Program-made: the position numbers and the translations under genes
DNA from: Alphaproteobacteria bacterium
GTDB lineage: Bacteria > Pseudomonadota > Alphaproteobacteria > Rs-D84 > NBLK01
DNA length: 13,448 nt
NCBI GenBank assembly: GCA_016936785.1
Contig: JAFGXE010000018.1
Location: 1-13,448, forward strand
Direction of reading: 5' to 3'
Notes under the pieces: model-generated
Databases searched by the model: none
What the model was told of the DNA's origin: nothing
The model's input: only the letters and a program-made list of their open reading frames with translations
Part shown: positions 6,431-13,448 of the stretch, one piece after another
How positions within the stretch are numbered: the stretch's first letter is position 1
Layout of the letters: each line of letters starts with the position of its first letter

Positions 6431-7642
6431 TTATTCCTCAATTAAATCTGTTTTAGAAATTGACTTTGTTGTCTTTGATCCTAACTCTTTGAGCTTCTGT
6501 GTTTTTGATAGGATATTTCCTTTTCCTTCAGAAAATTTTGTCATCGCATCACGATAAGTGCGTTGTGTTGTTTGAATTTGCAAGCCAAGCTTATCCATAT
6601 CTTCAACAAAACCTGCAACTTTATCATACAGCTTTCCACCTTCTTGTGCAATCTCATACGCATTTTTATTCTGATGATCCATCTGCCAAATTGATGCGAC
6701 AGTCTTAAGTGTTGCCGTCAATGTTGAGGCGCTGACAAGCACAATCCGCTTATCCCAAGCAAAACTATGAAGCTCTGGATCATTCAAAGTCGCCAAAATA
6801 TAAGCGCCTTCAATTGGCATAAATAACATCACAAAATCAGGTGTCCCAAGCTTATCACTATCCTGATATTTTTTCGATTCAAGATTCTTAATATGTGCCC
6901 GCACAGACTGAATAAAATCGTGTAAATGTTTTGCTTGCTCGATTTCCGTCTTTGCAGATTGATACCGCTCATAATGCACAAGAGACAACTTTGAATCAAT
7001 AATCAAATGTTTTGAATCAGGCAGATTCACGACAACATCTGGCTTCAATGGCGCACCAGTTTCAGAATTTTTTAATCCAAGACCTTCACCTTGAAGGGTA
7101 TACTCTTGACCTTTACGTAACCCAGATGCCTCAAGAATTTTTTCGAGAATAATCTCTCCCCAATCGCCATGCGTTTTCACATTACCTTTAAGAGCATCTG
7201 TCAAATTTTCGGTCTGAGATGAGAGTTTTTTATTCAACAAAAGCATTTGTTCTACCTGCCCTTTTAGAGAAGCTTGCGTGGTAAATGATTCTTGAATTCG
7301 TTTTTGAAAATGCATAAGATTTTCACGTAATGGACTCAAAATCATCTCTATATTTTGTTTAGACTCTATCTTGAAAGCTTCTTTTTTAGACTCAAAAATA
7401 CGATTTGCAAGATTCTCAAATTGCACTTCAAGATTTTTAATGACTTCTTTTTGTTGAACAGATTGCTTTTCTTGCATAAGCTGAGTCGTTTCATATCCTG
7501 CGAGTTTTTCACGCAACGCATAATATCCTTGCTCAAACTTCTTCGCTTCAAAATGTTTTAATCTCAAGGGACGTGTGTAAAGATAAACAGCGCTTGCTCC
7601 TAAAAAAATCCCCACAATAAATAAAATAATTTGCATTTCCAT
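6431..7642 (-). CDS. rmuC: RmuC-family DNA recombination/nuclease-like protein
   Basis: RmuC proteins are membrane-anchored, coiled-coil proteins with a restriction-endonuclease-like fold, linked in E. coli to limiting recombination at short inverted repeats. Here an N-terminal membrane segment (about 3-22) is followed by a Glu/Lys/Gln-rich coiled-coil region (about 30-150). The conserved domain then shows GDWGE (about 159-163), PDVVVNLP (201-208) and IDSK (215-218). The start at 7642 (403 aa) is chosen because the ATG lies 6 nt after a predicted -10 box, implying a leaderless message. A TTG at 7648 and an ATG at 7636 are alternatives. birA follows with no gap. The protein is of usual family length. 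Confidence 0.9.
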   Translation of the reverse strand: MEMQIILFIVGIFLGASAVYLYTRPLRLKHFEAKKFEQGYYALREKLAGYETTQLMQEKQSVQQKEVIKNLEVQFENLANRIFESKKEAFKIESKQNIEMILSPLRENLMHFQKRIQESFTTQASLKGQVEQMLLLNKKLSSQTENLTDALKGNVKTHGDWGEIILEKILEASGLRKGQEYTLQGEGLGLKNSETGAPLKPDVVVNLPDSKHLIIDSKLSLVHYERYQSAKTEIEQAKHLHDFIQSVRAHIKNLESKKYQDSDKLGTPDFVMLFMPIEGAYILATLNDPELHSFAWDKRIVLVSASTLTATLKTVASIWQMDHQNKNAYEIAQEGGKLYDKVAGFVEDMDKLGLQIQTTQRTYRDAMTKFSEGKGNILSKTQKLKELGSKTTKSISKTDLIEE

Positions 7643-7648
7643 TCTCAA

Positions 7649-7677
7649 AAATTAGCATTTAAAAAAGTTTCCGTCAA
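7649..7677 (-). promoter_or_regulatory. Predicted rmuC-birA promoter (extended -10, leaderless)
   Basis: On the minus strand TTGACG (7672-7677) is followed by a 17-nt spacer ending in TGC and then TAATTT (7649-7654). Six bases separate the -10 from ATG7642, so the expected first transcribed base is the A of the start codon. Confidence 0.6.
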
Positions 7678-7685
7678 TGAAAGGA

Positions 7686-7714
7686 TTGTGTTTTTAAAAA
7701 GATTTGTTTAGACT
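7686..7714 (+). promoter_or_regulatory. Predicted rnc promoter (leaderless)
   Basis: TTGTGT (7686-7691), a 17-nt spacer and TAGACT (7709-7714) precede ATG7721 by 6 bases, so transcription should begin at or near the start codon. There is no Shine-Dalgarno. The -10 is identical to that of the tRNA-Leu promoter. The -35 boxes of this and the rmuC promoter are only 8 bp apart, back to back. Confidence 0.55.
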
Positions 7715-7720
7715 GCCCCT

Positions 7721-8338
7721 ATGGATATTAAAAACAAAGATTTATTGAATCAAGCGCTGACACACTCAAGCATGTCAAAGGATAAAAACAATGAACGTCT
7801 CGAATTCCTCGGAGATCGTGTCCTTGGCCTCATTATTTCAGAAATTCTCTATAAAAGTTTTCCAAATGAAACAGAAGGAGATCTTGCAAAACGCCTTGCC
7901 TATTTGGTTTGCACAGAAACACTCGGAGATATTGCTTTGCAACTTAATCTTCATGAAAAAGTTAAAGTTTCTAAAGAACTTCAATCAAACCTAGAAAGCC
8001 AAACACACCTTCTTGCCAATACAGTTGAAGCACTTCTCGGAGGATATTATCTCGATCAAGGGCTAGAAAAAACGAAAGAATTTATTCAGAAAACATGGGA
8101 TAAACGTATTCTCGAAATGAATGAACCACCAAAAGATGCGAAATCAGAACTTCAAGAAAAAGAACAACAAGCCGGGCATCCTGTCCCAATTTATACGCTC
8201 ATTGAACGCACCGGCGAAGATCACGCCCCTCTTTTTGTGATTGAAGTCCAAACGTCTCAAGGCACGGCGCGAGGTGACGGCAAGACAAAAAAAGAAGCGG
8301 CGCAAAACGCCGCTCAGAATATGCTTGAAGGAAATTAA
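7721..8338 (+). CDS. rnc: Ribonuclease III
   Basis: Cuts double-stranded RNA in rRNA precursor processing and mRNA turnover. The signature NERLEFLGDRVL (24-35) supplies Glu25, Glu28 and Asp32, and TEGDLAKRLAYLV (51-63) follows. The second metal-site segment reads LLANTVEALLGG, with Asn100 where E. coli has Asp114, and Glu103 matching Glu117. A double-stranded RNA-binding domain fills about 140-205, including GDGKTKKEAAQNAAQ. At 205 residues it lacks the roughly 15-20 N-terminal residues before the first helix seen in E. coli. An in-frame TAG at 7709-7711 rules out a longer N-terminus. The usual lepB or era neighbours are absent. It converges on the 123-aa gene with a 4-bp stop overlap. Confidence 0.93.
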   Translation: MDIKNKDLLNQALTHSSMSKDKNNERLEFLGDRVLGLIISEILYKSFPNETEGDLAKRLAYLVCTETLGDIALQLNLHEKVKVSKELQSNLESQTHLLANTVEALLGGYYLDQGLEKTKEFIQKTWDKRILEMNEPPKDAKSELQEKEQQAGHPVPIYTLIERTGEDHAPLFVIEVQTSQGTARGDGKTKKEAAQNAAQNMLEGN

Positions 8339-8706
8339 CGTTCAAAATTACCACCATCCATCGGGGAATCTTCTCGAGAATCTGGTCCAGCAGATTTTTG
8401 AACTTCTAAATCTGCAAGCTTTATTTCGATTGCCTTTTTAAGATTAGAATCTACTCCCCAGGGAACACGACGGACACCGATTTCATCTAATTCGTTTTTT
8501 AATATTTCTTCATCTTCAATATAAGGAACAAGCAACGTCTTCACATCAGAATCAAGCGTACGATTATTTTTAAATAAACGCTCTAGTTCCTGTGAATCTT
8601 CAAATTCTTCTAAAAGATTTTTAATATTTTTCAAAAAACTTTTGTCTTGAGATGTTAAATAAGATTTAGCCAGCTTTTCAACTATACCAATAAGACTGCC
8701 TGACAT
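8335..8706 (-). CDS. Hypothetical protein (123 aa) in operon with the VirB4-like ATPase
   Basis: I do not recognise this family. It is a soluble, strongly charged, mostly helical-looking protein with no signal peptide or membrane segment. Charged helices rich in Lys, Glu and Asp run to about residue 75, followed by the less typical IGVRRVPWGVDSN (about 76-88), another charged helix, and an acidic, probably disordered tail. Expression evidence is good: AAAGGAGT ends 6 nt before the ATG, and the gene starts 15 nt after the stop of the virB4-like gene on the same strand. That spacing suggests it works with, or is co-regulated with, the ATPase. Its stop overlaps that of rnc. No terminator is visible. 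Confidence 0.75.
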   Translation of the reverse strand: MSGSLIGIVEKLAKSYLTSQDKSFLKNIKNLLEEFEDSQELERLFKNNRTLDSDVKTLLVPYIEDEEILKNELDEIGVRRVPWGVDSNLKKAIEIKLADLEVQKSAGPDSREDSPMDGGNFER

Positions 8707-8721
8707 TTTTACTCCTTTATT

Positions 8722-11193
8722 TTATACCACCTTTTTCAAATACTCCGCCACGAATCGATCACCATATTGTTGTCTTAATTCCTGCGCAAGGATCACTTGT
8801 TTACGGCCTGAATTAAAGATTTGGAGATACGGCCCCAGTCCACTCAAATTCACATCCAAAATCACAGACTCATTATTCATCGGACGCGAGACTAAAATTG
8901 CATACTTCATTTCTGGATAAAGCTTTCCTTGAATAAACGCTAATTCCTTCGAAGTCAAATTCCACCCAGCATAATCCGCATCCGTTGCTTGAGGATTTCG
9001 GAAGAAAATCACCGTCTGGCATTGCCCACGAATGGCTTCTCCAACGCCGAGTTTATCAATGATATTTGGCTGTTGAAACGCCGCAAGATAGACTTGTCTT
9101 TTCTTCCGTCCCTCTTGAAGACCAATAATAAAATTCTCTCGGAAAAGCGGATGTTCAAGCATGGGTGCTGTTTCGTCAATCACAATCAAACTTGGTTTCC
9201 CTGTCTTGCCGGTAAGGGTTTGAATCCGATTCATAATATAACTAATCACAGCGGGAGCGAGTGTTTTATCTTGAAAAATATACGTAAAGTCAAACGCAGT
9301 AAATTGAGAACTCAAATCCAAATTATCGCTCACAGAATTAAAAATTGGTCCATATTGCTCAGGATCAATCCATCGTTTCAACTCGCGTCTCATATGCCCA
9401 TTCGGAGAAAAACAGCCTTTATAGAGATTCGAAATGAGACGTTGCTCTGGTCTCAAATATTCGAAATTTGTTGTCACCGCACGCGCAATTTCTGCTTCCG
9501 CTTCTGCAATTTCTTGGTTGTCCTTTGGCGGGCTCATAAATGTAATTGCCTTGAGCCACTGTCTCAAAAACGCCCGATTCTGTGAGCTGTCATCAATACG
9601 AAGCGGATTTAAAAATGTCTGTGTTCCATAAGATACATCTTCATCTTTTTGATTTCCTGAGAATGTTAAATACGATCCACCGATTGCGTGTGTGAAAATT
9701 TCAACACCCCGATGCCGATCGAAAAAGAATGTTTTCAAATCTGGATAGCGCATGGCTTGTCCTGCCAAAAATGCATAGAGCGTTGTTTTACCTTGCCCCG
9801 TTGGTCCGATCACAACCGTATGACCTGGCGCCGCTGATCCTGAAGACACATGGAATTGGAACTGGTACATTGTACCTTGAGAAGTTGGAAAGCGGGAAAT
9901 ACACCCATCTCCCCAATCATTTCCTGAAAATCCAGAGGGGAGTTTTTCAAAATTAATCGAACACCCTGCCGCACGAGAAAGTATTTTATAAAGACGCGGA
10001 TATTTATTATATGTTGGGAATTGAGAGAACCAAGAAGCCTGTGCAACCCACCCTTCTCGCACGGGAGACACCCCATAAAGCCGGCATATTTTATTGACTT
10101 CACCAACGGCTTCATCAAGTTCCTCAAGCGTATCGGCATAAATGAAATATGTTTCACCAAGATCAACAAGGGTTTGATAATCTTCGTTTGCTTGCTCGAG
10201 ACTTTCCATCACTTTGTCATATTGTTCAACAATTGAAAAAGAAAAATTCGTCATCGCAGCCATACGTTTTTGGTTATTCAAAAGCGCCAGTGCTTTCAGC
10301 CGGTGAATAGGAGAAAGTGTCCGCAAAAGTGTCATTTCATAGTCAAGTGTCAAAAGATCAGAGTACATTTGCTCATCAATATAATCCGGCGCACGACGAA
10401 TACCGACAACCGCACCATACTTTATCTTCGTCCCTGCTCGGAACTCAAGAATACCATTATTGTGAAAAATAGCCTCATCTGATGTTAAAAGGTCGATAAG
10501 CCCATCAACGCCTTCGCTCTGTCCCATTCGCGCATTCGGACGTGTAATCGGCGATGTTAAATTTGCAAAAAATGTATAAGGAGATTCCTGATCAAAACGA
10601 TCTGTTTCTTGAACAATTTTCACACCATAAGGATTTAAATTGGCCTCAAGCACACCGCCAGCTTGATCGAGATCTTTAAGCGCTTCTTCCATATCTTCAT
10701 TTTTGAGAGAAATCACAACATAATGACCATTTTCGTAAATCGTTTTCATTTTTTGATTCCAACGCGATGCAATTTCTCCGAGAAGCGGATGTTCATGGAC
10801 TTGTTGTTGTGCTGATGATACTTTTTTCCGCACCGTGTAAACACGTGCATCAATATTAAAATCCTTCAAAGAATCAATCCACTGCTTCCGCGCTTGGAGT
10901 AGATTTTCGCGTGCTTTGTCAGATTGAAAGGCTGTATTTAAACCATCGATACGATAAACACGAGAATACGTATGCTGATCACAAAGAACCGTTTTTCGAT
11001 CTTTTGCGAGACCTTGAAATGGGAGAAATTCAGACAACCGTGTTTCATAAATAAATGGCAATACTTTCTGAGCAAGACGCGGGGTAAAGAAAACAAGGAT
11101 CAACCCAATGACAATCCCTCCCGCAACTAAGATCGTAAATATTGGATCATTAAAAGTTGAAATAAAAAAATTCAGAATCTCTTGGTAAATCAT
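8722..11193 (-). CDS. virB4: VirB4-family type IV secretion ATPase
   Basis: Members power type IV secretion or conjugation from the cytoplasmic face of the inner membrane. The 823-residue protein has one N-terminal membrane segment (about 17-36), then a VirB4-type N-terminal domain (about 55-400). The ATPase domain has Walker A GPTGQGKT (463-470), Walker B LIVIDE (669-674), a conserved AAFQQ (704-708) and FFRNPQ (730-735). The end ELRQQYGDRFVAEYLKKV fits VirB4/TrbE C-termini. The membrane anchor is unusual for VirB4 but occurs in some lineages. No other virB or tra gene is in the window; only the 123-aa unknown follows. AAGGAG lies 8 nt before the ATG. An unrelated TraG/VirD4 coupling ATPase is less likely given the N-terminal domain and the C-terminal motifs. 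Confidence 0.88.
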   Translation of the reverse strand: MIYQEILNFFISTFNDPIFTILVAGGIVIGLILVFFTPRLAQKVLPFIYETRLSEFLPFQGLAKDRKTVLCDQHTYSRVYRIDGLNTAFQSDKARENLLQARKQWIDSLKDFNIDARVYTVRKKVSSAQQQVHEHPLLGEIASRWNQKMKTIYENGHYVVISLKNEDMEEALKDLDQAGGVLEANLNPYGVKIVQETDRFDQESPYTFFANLTSPITRPNARMGQSEGVDGLIDLLTSDEAIFHNNGILEFRAGTKIKYGAVVGIRRAPDYIDEQMYSDLLTLDYEMTLLRTLSPIHRLKALALLNNQKRMAAMTNFSFSIVEQYDKVMESLEQANEDYQTLVDLGETYFIYADTLEELDEAVGEVNKICRLYGVSPVREGWVAQASWFSQFPTYNKYPRLYKILSRAAGCSINFEKLPSGFSGNDWGDGCISRFPTSQGTMYQFQFHVSSGSAAPGHTVVIGPTGQGKTTLYAFLAGQAMRYPDLKTFFFDRHRGVEIFTHAIGGSYLTFSGNQKDEDVSYGTQTFLNPLRIDDSSQNRAFLRQWLKAITFMSPPKDNQEIAEAEAEIARAVTTNFEYLRPEQRLISNLYKGCFSPNGHMRRELKRWIDPEQYGPIFNSVSDNLDLSSQFTAFDFTYIFQDKTLAPAVISYIMNRIQTLTGKTGKPSLIVIDETAPMLEHPLFRENFIIGLQEGRKKRQVYLAAFQQPNIIDKLGVGEAIRGQCQTVIFFRNPQATDADYAGWNLTSKELAFIQGKLYPEMKYAILVSRPMNNESVILDVNLSGLGPYLQIFNSGRKQVILAQELRQQYGDRFVAEYLKKVV

Positions 11194-11199
11194 TATTGC

Positions 11200-11217
11200 C
11201 TCTCCTTATCAGGAGAG
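11200..11217 (-). promoter_or_regulatory. 7-bp dyad covering the virB4 ribosome-binding site
   Basis: On the minus strand CTCTCCT and AGGAGAG form a perfect 7-bp stem around GATA, and the Shine-Dalgarno AAGGAG lies inside it. In a transcript starting further upstream the stem would hide the ribosome site. With a start near 11211, predicted from the adjacent -10, the 5' arm would be missing and the dyad would act, if at all, as a DNA operator. Confidence 0.45.
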
Positions 11218-11226
11218 AGTATACCA
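11218..11226 (-). promoter_or_regulatory. Predicted extended -10 promoter of the virB4 operon
   Basis: The minus strand reads TGG-TATACT, a good extended -10. No convincing -35 box lies 17 nt upstream. It sits between the secG terminator and the virB4 start, as expected for an independent promoter. Confidence 0.5.
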
Positions 11227-11250
11227 TAAAAACAAACACGGGAAAAGAGA

Positions 11251-11276
11251 AAAAAGAAAAGCCCCGAAGGGCTTTT
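11251..11276 (-). terminator. Rho-independent terminator of secG (UUCG loop)
   Basis: On the minus strand AAAAGCCC-TTCG-GGGCTTTT is a perfect 8-bp stem with a C(UUCG)G tetraloop, followed by CTTTTTTC. It ends the infB/secG transcription unit 14 nt after the secG stop. On the plus strand the same stem is followed by GTTTT, so it may work in both directions, but no plus-strand gene ends here. Confidence 0.9.
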
Positions 11277-11289
11277 GTTTTACAGTATT

Positions 11290-11601
11290 TTATTCTGTCG
11301 GCACAGCAGGAATCTTTTCTGCTGGTTGTTCTTGAGTGTGCGCATCAATGATAGATTTTTCAGCTTTTTTATTCTGAACGGCAACCATTAAAGAGAGTGA
11401 TAAACTCAAAATAAAAAAGGCAATTGCAAGATAGGTTGTCATGCGCGAAAGAAAGTTTCCTGCGCCGGCACCCGTCATAAGCCCCCCCATTTTTGCCCCG
11501 CCACCAATACCAAGAACGCCTCCTTCAGACTTCTGCACAAGCACAAGCCCGATTAAAGCTAATCCAATTAAAATATGAACAATTAAAAGTATGTTAATCA
11601 T
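11290..11601 (-). CDS. secG: Preprotein translocase subunit SecG
   Basis: Small inner-membrane subunit of the SecYEG channel, which aids SecA-driven protein export. The 103-residue protein has a membrane segment at about 2-22 and another at about 54-73. They are joined by the family's hallmark loop QKSEGGVLGIGGGAKMGG (about 23-40) and a second Gly/Ala stretch with FLSRMT. The C-terminal tail is acidic and proline-containing. AGGA lies 8 nt before the ATG. It follows infB by 82 nt on the same strand, and a strong terminator lies just downstream. I see no clear promoter in the gap, so co-transcription with infB is possible. Confidence 0.93.
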   Translation of the reverse strand: MINILLIVHILIGLALIGLVLVQKSEGGVLGIGGGAKMGGLMTGAGAGNFLSRMTTYLAIAFFILSLSLSLMVAVQNKKAEKSIIDAHTQEQPAEKIPAVPTE

Positions 11602-11683
11602 AGTAAAATCCTTTTTTTCTGTTTACTTTTCTTACGCTAAAATTTAATTCTTTTTATAACCCTACCCATTTAAAATCCCCCTT

Positions 11684-13448
11684 TTAAAGTTTAGTTGTTA
11701 TCTTTTCTTCTGTAAAACACTCAATCTTGTCGCCTTTGATAATATCATTATATTTAGCAAAAGACAATCCACATTCAGAACCTGATTTTGCTTCTTTTGC
11801 ATCATCTTTTCCATGTTTCATCTGTCCAATTTCACCTTCATATAAAACCACATCCTCTCGGATCAAACGGATTTTTCCTGAACGGAGAATTGTACCTTCA
11901 CTCACACGACATCCAGCAACTTTTGTTCCTTTACCCACAGTAAAGACATCAAGAACATCGGCATAACCGAGAATAGTTTCTTTTGTCTCAGGCTCAAGCA
12001 TGCCTTCCATAATTGCTTTGAAATCATCTACAACATCATAAATAATTGAATAGTACTTCAAATCAATATTCTCAGCACGAGCCATTTCACGTGCCTGATT
12101 ATTTGCACGTACATTAAACCCAATCACAATTGCATCCATTGTTTTTGCAAGCGTCATGTCGGATTCATTGATTCCACCTACTGCAGTATGAATAAATTTC
12201 ACTTTAATCTTATCTGATTTAATTTTGCTTGCTGATTCGATAATTGCTTCGATTGATCCTTGAACATCTGCCTTTAAAATGACAGAAAGTTCTTGAACTT
12301 CACCTTCTTTTGCCCCAGACATCAACATTTCCATACGTGATTTCTGCTGTTGAATCATTCTTTTTTCTTTGTGCTTACGTGTACGATATTCAGACACTTC
12401 TCGCGCTTTTGATTCACTATCAAGCACAATAAAATCATCTCCTGCTTCAGGTGTTTGAGAAAACCCGAGAACCATAACAGGTTCAGAAGGAAGAGCTTCT
12501 GTGATTGCTTCACCATAAGAATTACGCAAAGCACGTACGCGTCCTGCGCACATCCCGGAAACAAAGATATCTCCAGCTTTAAGTGTTCCCTTTTGAATCA
12601 AAACAGTTGCTGTTGCACCAAGACCTTTTTCCATCTTTGCTTCAACAACAGATCCTTCTGCGCGAGAAGTAATTGAAGCTTTCAGATCTAGCATCTCAGC
12701 TTGAAGTAAAATTGCTTCTTCAAGTTTATCTAAATTAAGTCTACTTTTTGCAGAGATTTCAATACATTGAACATCGCCACCCAAAGATTCCACAACAACT
12801 TCATGAGAAAGAAGTTCTGTTTTAACACGATTGACATCAATATCAGGAAGGTCCATTTTATTAATCGCAATTATAATAGGCACATTTGCTGCTTTCGCGT
12901 GAGAAATCGCCTCAATTGTTTGAGGTTTAATTCCATCATTTCCAGCAACAACAACCACAACAATATCGGTCACTTTTGCACCACGCGAACGCATTGCAGA
13001 AAAGGCCGCATGTCCAGGTGTGTCAATAAAGGAAATCCGCGCACCACTTTTAAGTACAACCTGATAGGCACCAATATGTTGCGTAATACCACCGGCTTCA
13101 CCAGAAACAATATCTGTTTCACGAAGCGCATCCAAAAGCGTTGTTTTTCCATGATCCACATGCCCCATAATTGTCACAACAGGCGCACGCGGTTCTAATT
13201 TCTCATCTGTATTTTTACTTTCAGATTCAAGAAGTTTTTCAACAACTTCTCCTTCCCCAATGCGTTGGAATTTATGTCCAAGATCAGAAGCAATTAATTC
13301 TGCGGTATCTGCATCAATCACTTGGTTAATTGTGGCCATGATTCCCATTTCCATTAATTTTTTCACACCCGTTGCAGATTTTTCAGACATACGTGTGGCA
13401 AAATCTTTTACAGAAATTGTTTCAGGAATAAGCACCGTTCTTACAAAC
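11684..13448 (-). CDS. infB: Translation initiation factor IF-2 (5' end outside window)
   Basis: GTPase that brings initiator fMet-tRNA to the 30S subunit and drives subunit joining. The frame stays open to the right edge. A GTG at 13435 is internal, because the preceding codons read FVRT in front of VLIPETISVKDF, as in full-length IF-2. Counting from that GTG, an IF2_N domain is at about 1-60, the G1 loop GHVDHGKT at 91-98, switch II DTPGH at 137-141, NKMD at 191-194 and SAK at 227-229. The later domains include ILKADVQGSIEAI and run to an intact C-terminus. The variable N-terminal part of the protein is missing from the window. secG follows, not rbfA as is often seen after infB. Confidence 0.96.
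   Translation of the reverse strand, partial: FVRTVLIPETISVKDFATRMSEKSATGVKKLMEMGIMATINQVIDADTAELIASDLGHKFQRIGEGEVVEKLLESESKNTDEKLEPRAPVVTIMGHVDHGKTTLLDALRETDIVSGEAGGITQHIGAYQVVLKSGARISFIDTPGHAAFSAMRSRGAKVTDIVVVVVAGNDGIKPQTIEAISHAKAANVPIIIAINKMDLPDIDVNRVKTELLSHEVVVESLGGDVQCIEISAKSRLNLDKLEEAILLQAEMLDLKASITSRAEGSVVEAKMEKGLGATATVLIQKGTLKAGDIFVSGMCAGRVRALRNSYGEAITEALPSEPVMVLGFSQTPEAGDDFIVLDSESKAREVSEYRTRKHKEKRMIQQQKSRMEMLMSGAKEGEVQELSVILKADVQGSIEAIIESASKIKSDKIKVKFIHTAVGGINESDMTLAKTMDAIVIGFNVRANNQAREMARAENIDLKYYSIIYDVVDDFKAIMEGMLEPETKETILGYADVLDVFTVGKGTKVAGCRVSEGTILRSGKIRLIREDVVLYEGEIGQMKHGKDDAKEAKSGSECGLSFAKYNDIIKGDKIECFTEEKITTKL

Noticed and set aside
8989..9585. 198-residue plus-strand ORF inside the virB4 gene
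   Set aside because: It lies fully antisense to conserved VirB4 motifs, with no ribosome site or recognisable domain.
8722..11193. VirD4/TraG coupling protein
   Set aside because: The long N-terminal domain before Walker A and the FFRNPQ and C-terminal motifs fit VirB4/TrbE better than a coupling protein.
11672..11690. Terminator for infB (TTTAAAA/TTTTAAA around a G run, minus strand)
   Set aside because: The stem is entirely A/T and would be very weak, and it overlaps the infB stop codon. No T tract of the right form follows.
12767..13198. 143-residue plus-strand ORF inside infB
   Set aside because: It is the antisense shadow of a highly conserved IF-2 G domain. Its Asn/Arg/His/Cys-rich composition is typical of reverse-frame artefacts.

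Overview
The window looks like chromosomal DNA from an AT-rich alphaproteobacterium. The evidence is a ParE-type topoisomerase IV subunit with an alphaproteobacterial-style TOPRIM region, a SecG with the glycine-rich middle typical of that class, class I BirA, RmuC, and an isolated VirB4-family ATPase. Short palindromic repeats built on ATGACA/TGTCAT, of a style common in Rickettsiales/Holosporales-like genomes, also fit. A host-associated or intracellular-lineage relative is plausible, but lineage below class is inference.

Layout. Positions 1-270 hold the 3' end of a MurC-like Mur ligase, facing a tRNA-Leu(CAG) gene (281-362, minus) that has a recognisable promoter. Positions 363-828 hold no convincing gene but carry seven palindromic repeat modules. 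A doubtful 59-residue ORF (829-1008, minus) follows, then a gene-free AT-rich stretch to 1496 with a perfect 17-bp inverted repeat. A plus-strand block follows: a D-2-hydroxyacid dehydrogenase, parE, and a CaCA-family cation exchanger. The exchanger converges on the minus-strand pair rmuC-birA, and the two facing genes share the hexamer TTATAA as overlapping stop codons. rmuC is divergent from rnc, and both have promoters placed so that transcription should start at the start codon (predicted leaderless mRNAs). rnc converges on a minus-strand pair, virB4-like ATPase then a 123-residue unknown, again with overlapping stops (TTAA). Upstream lie a strong UUCG-loop terminator, secG, and infB, which runs off the right edge.

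Functionally this is mostly housekeeping: wall synthesis, DNA decatenation, biotinylation, RNA processing, Sec export and translation initiation. The accessory-looking elements are the lone type IV secretion ATPase with its small unknown partner, the intergenic repeat cluster, and a GTATAAAC hairpin core found in two intergenic regions. I found no clear new multi-gene system. The best leads are the virB4/unknown operon with a dyad over its start region, the paired leaderless promoters, and the two intergenic repeat types.
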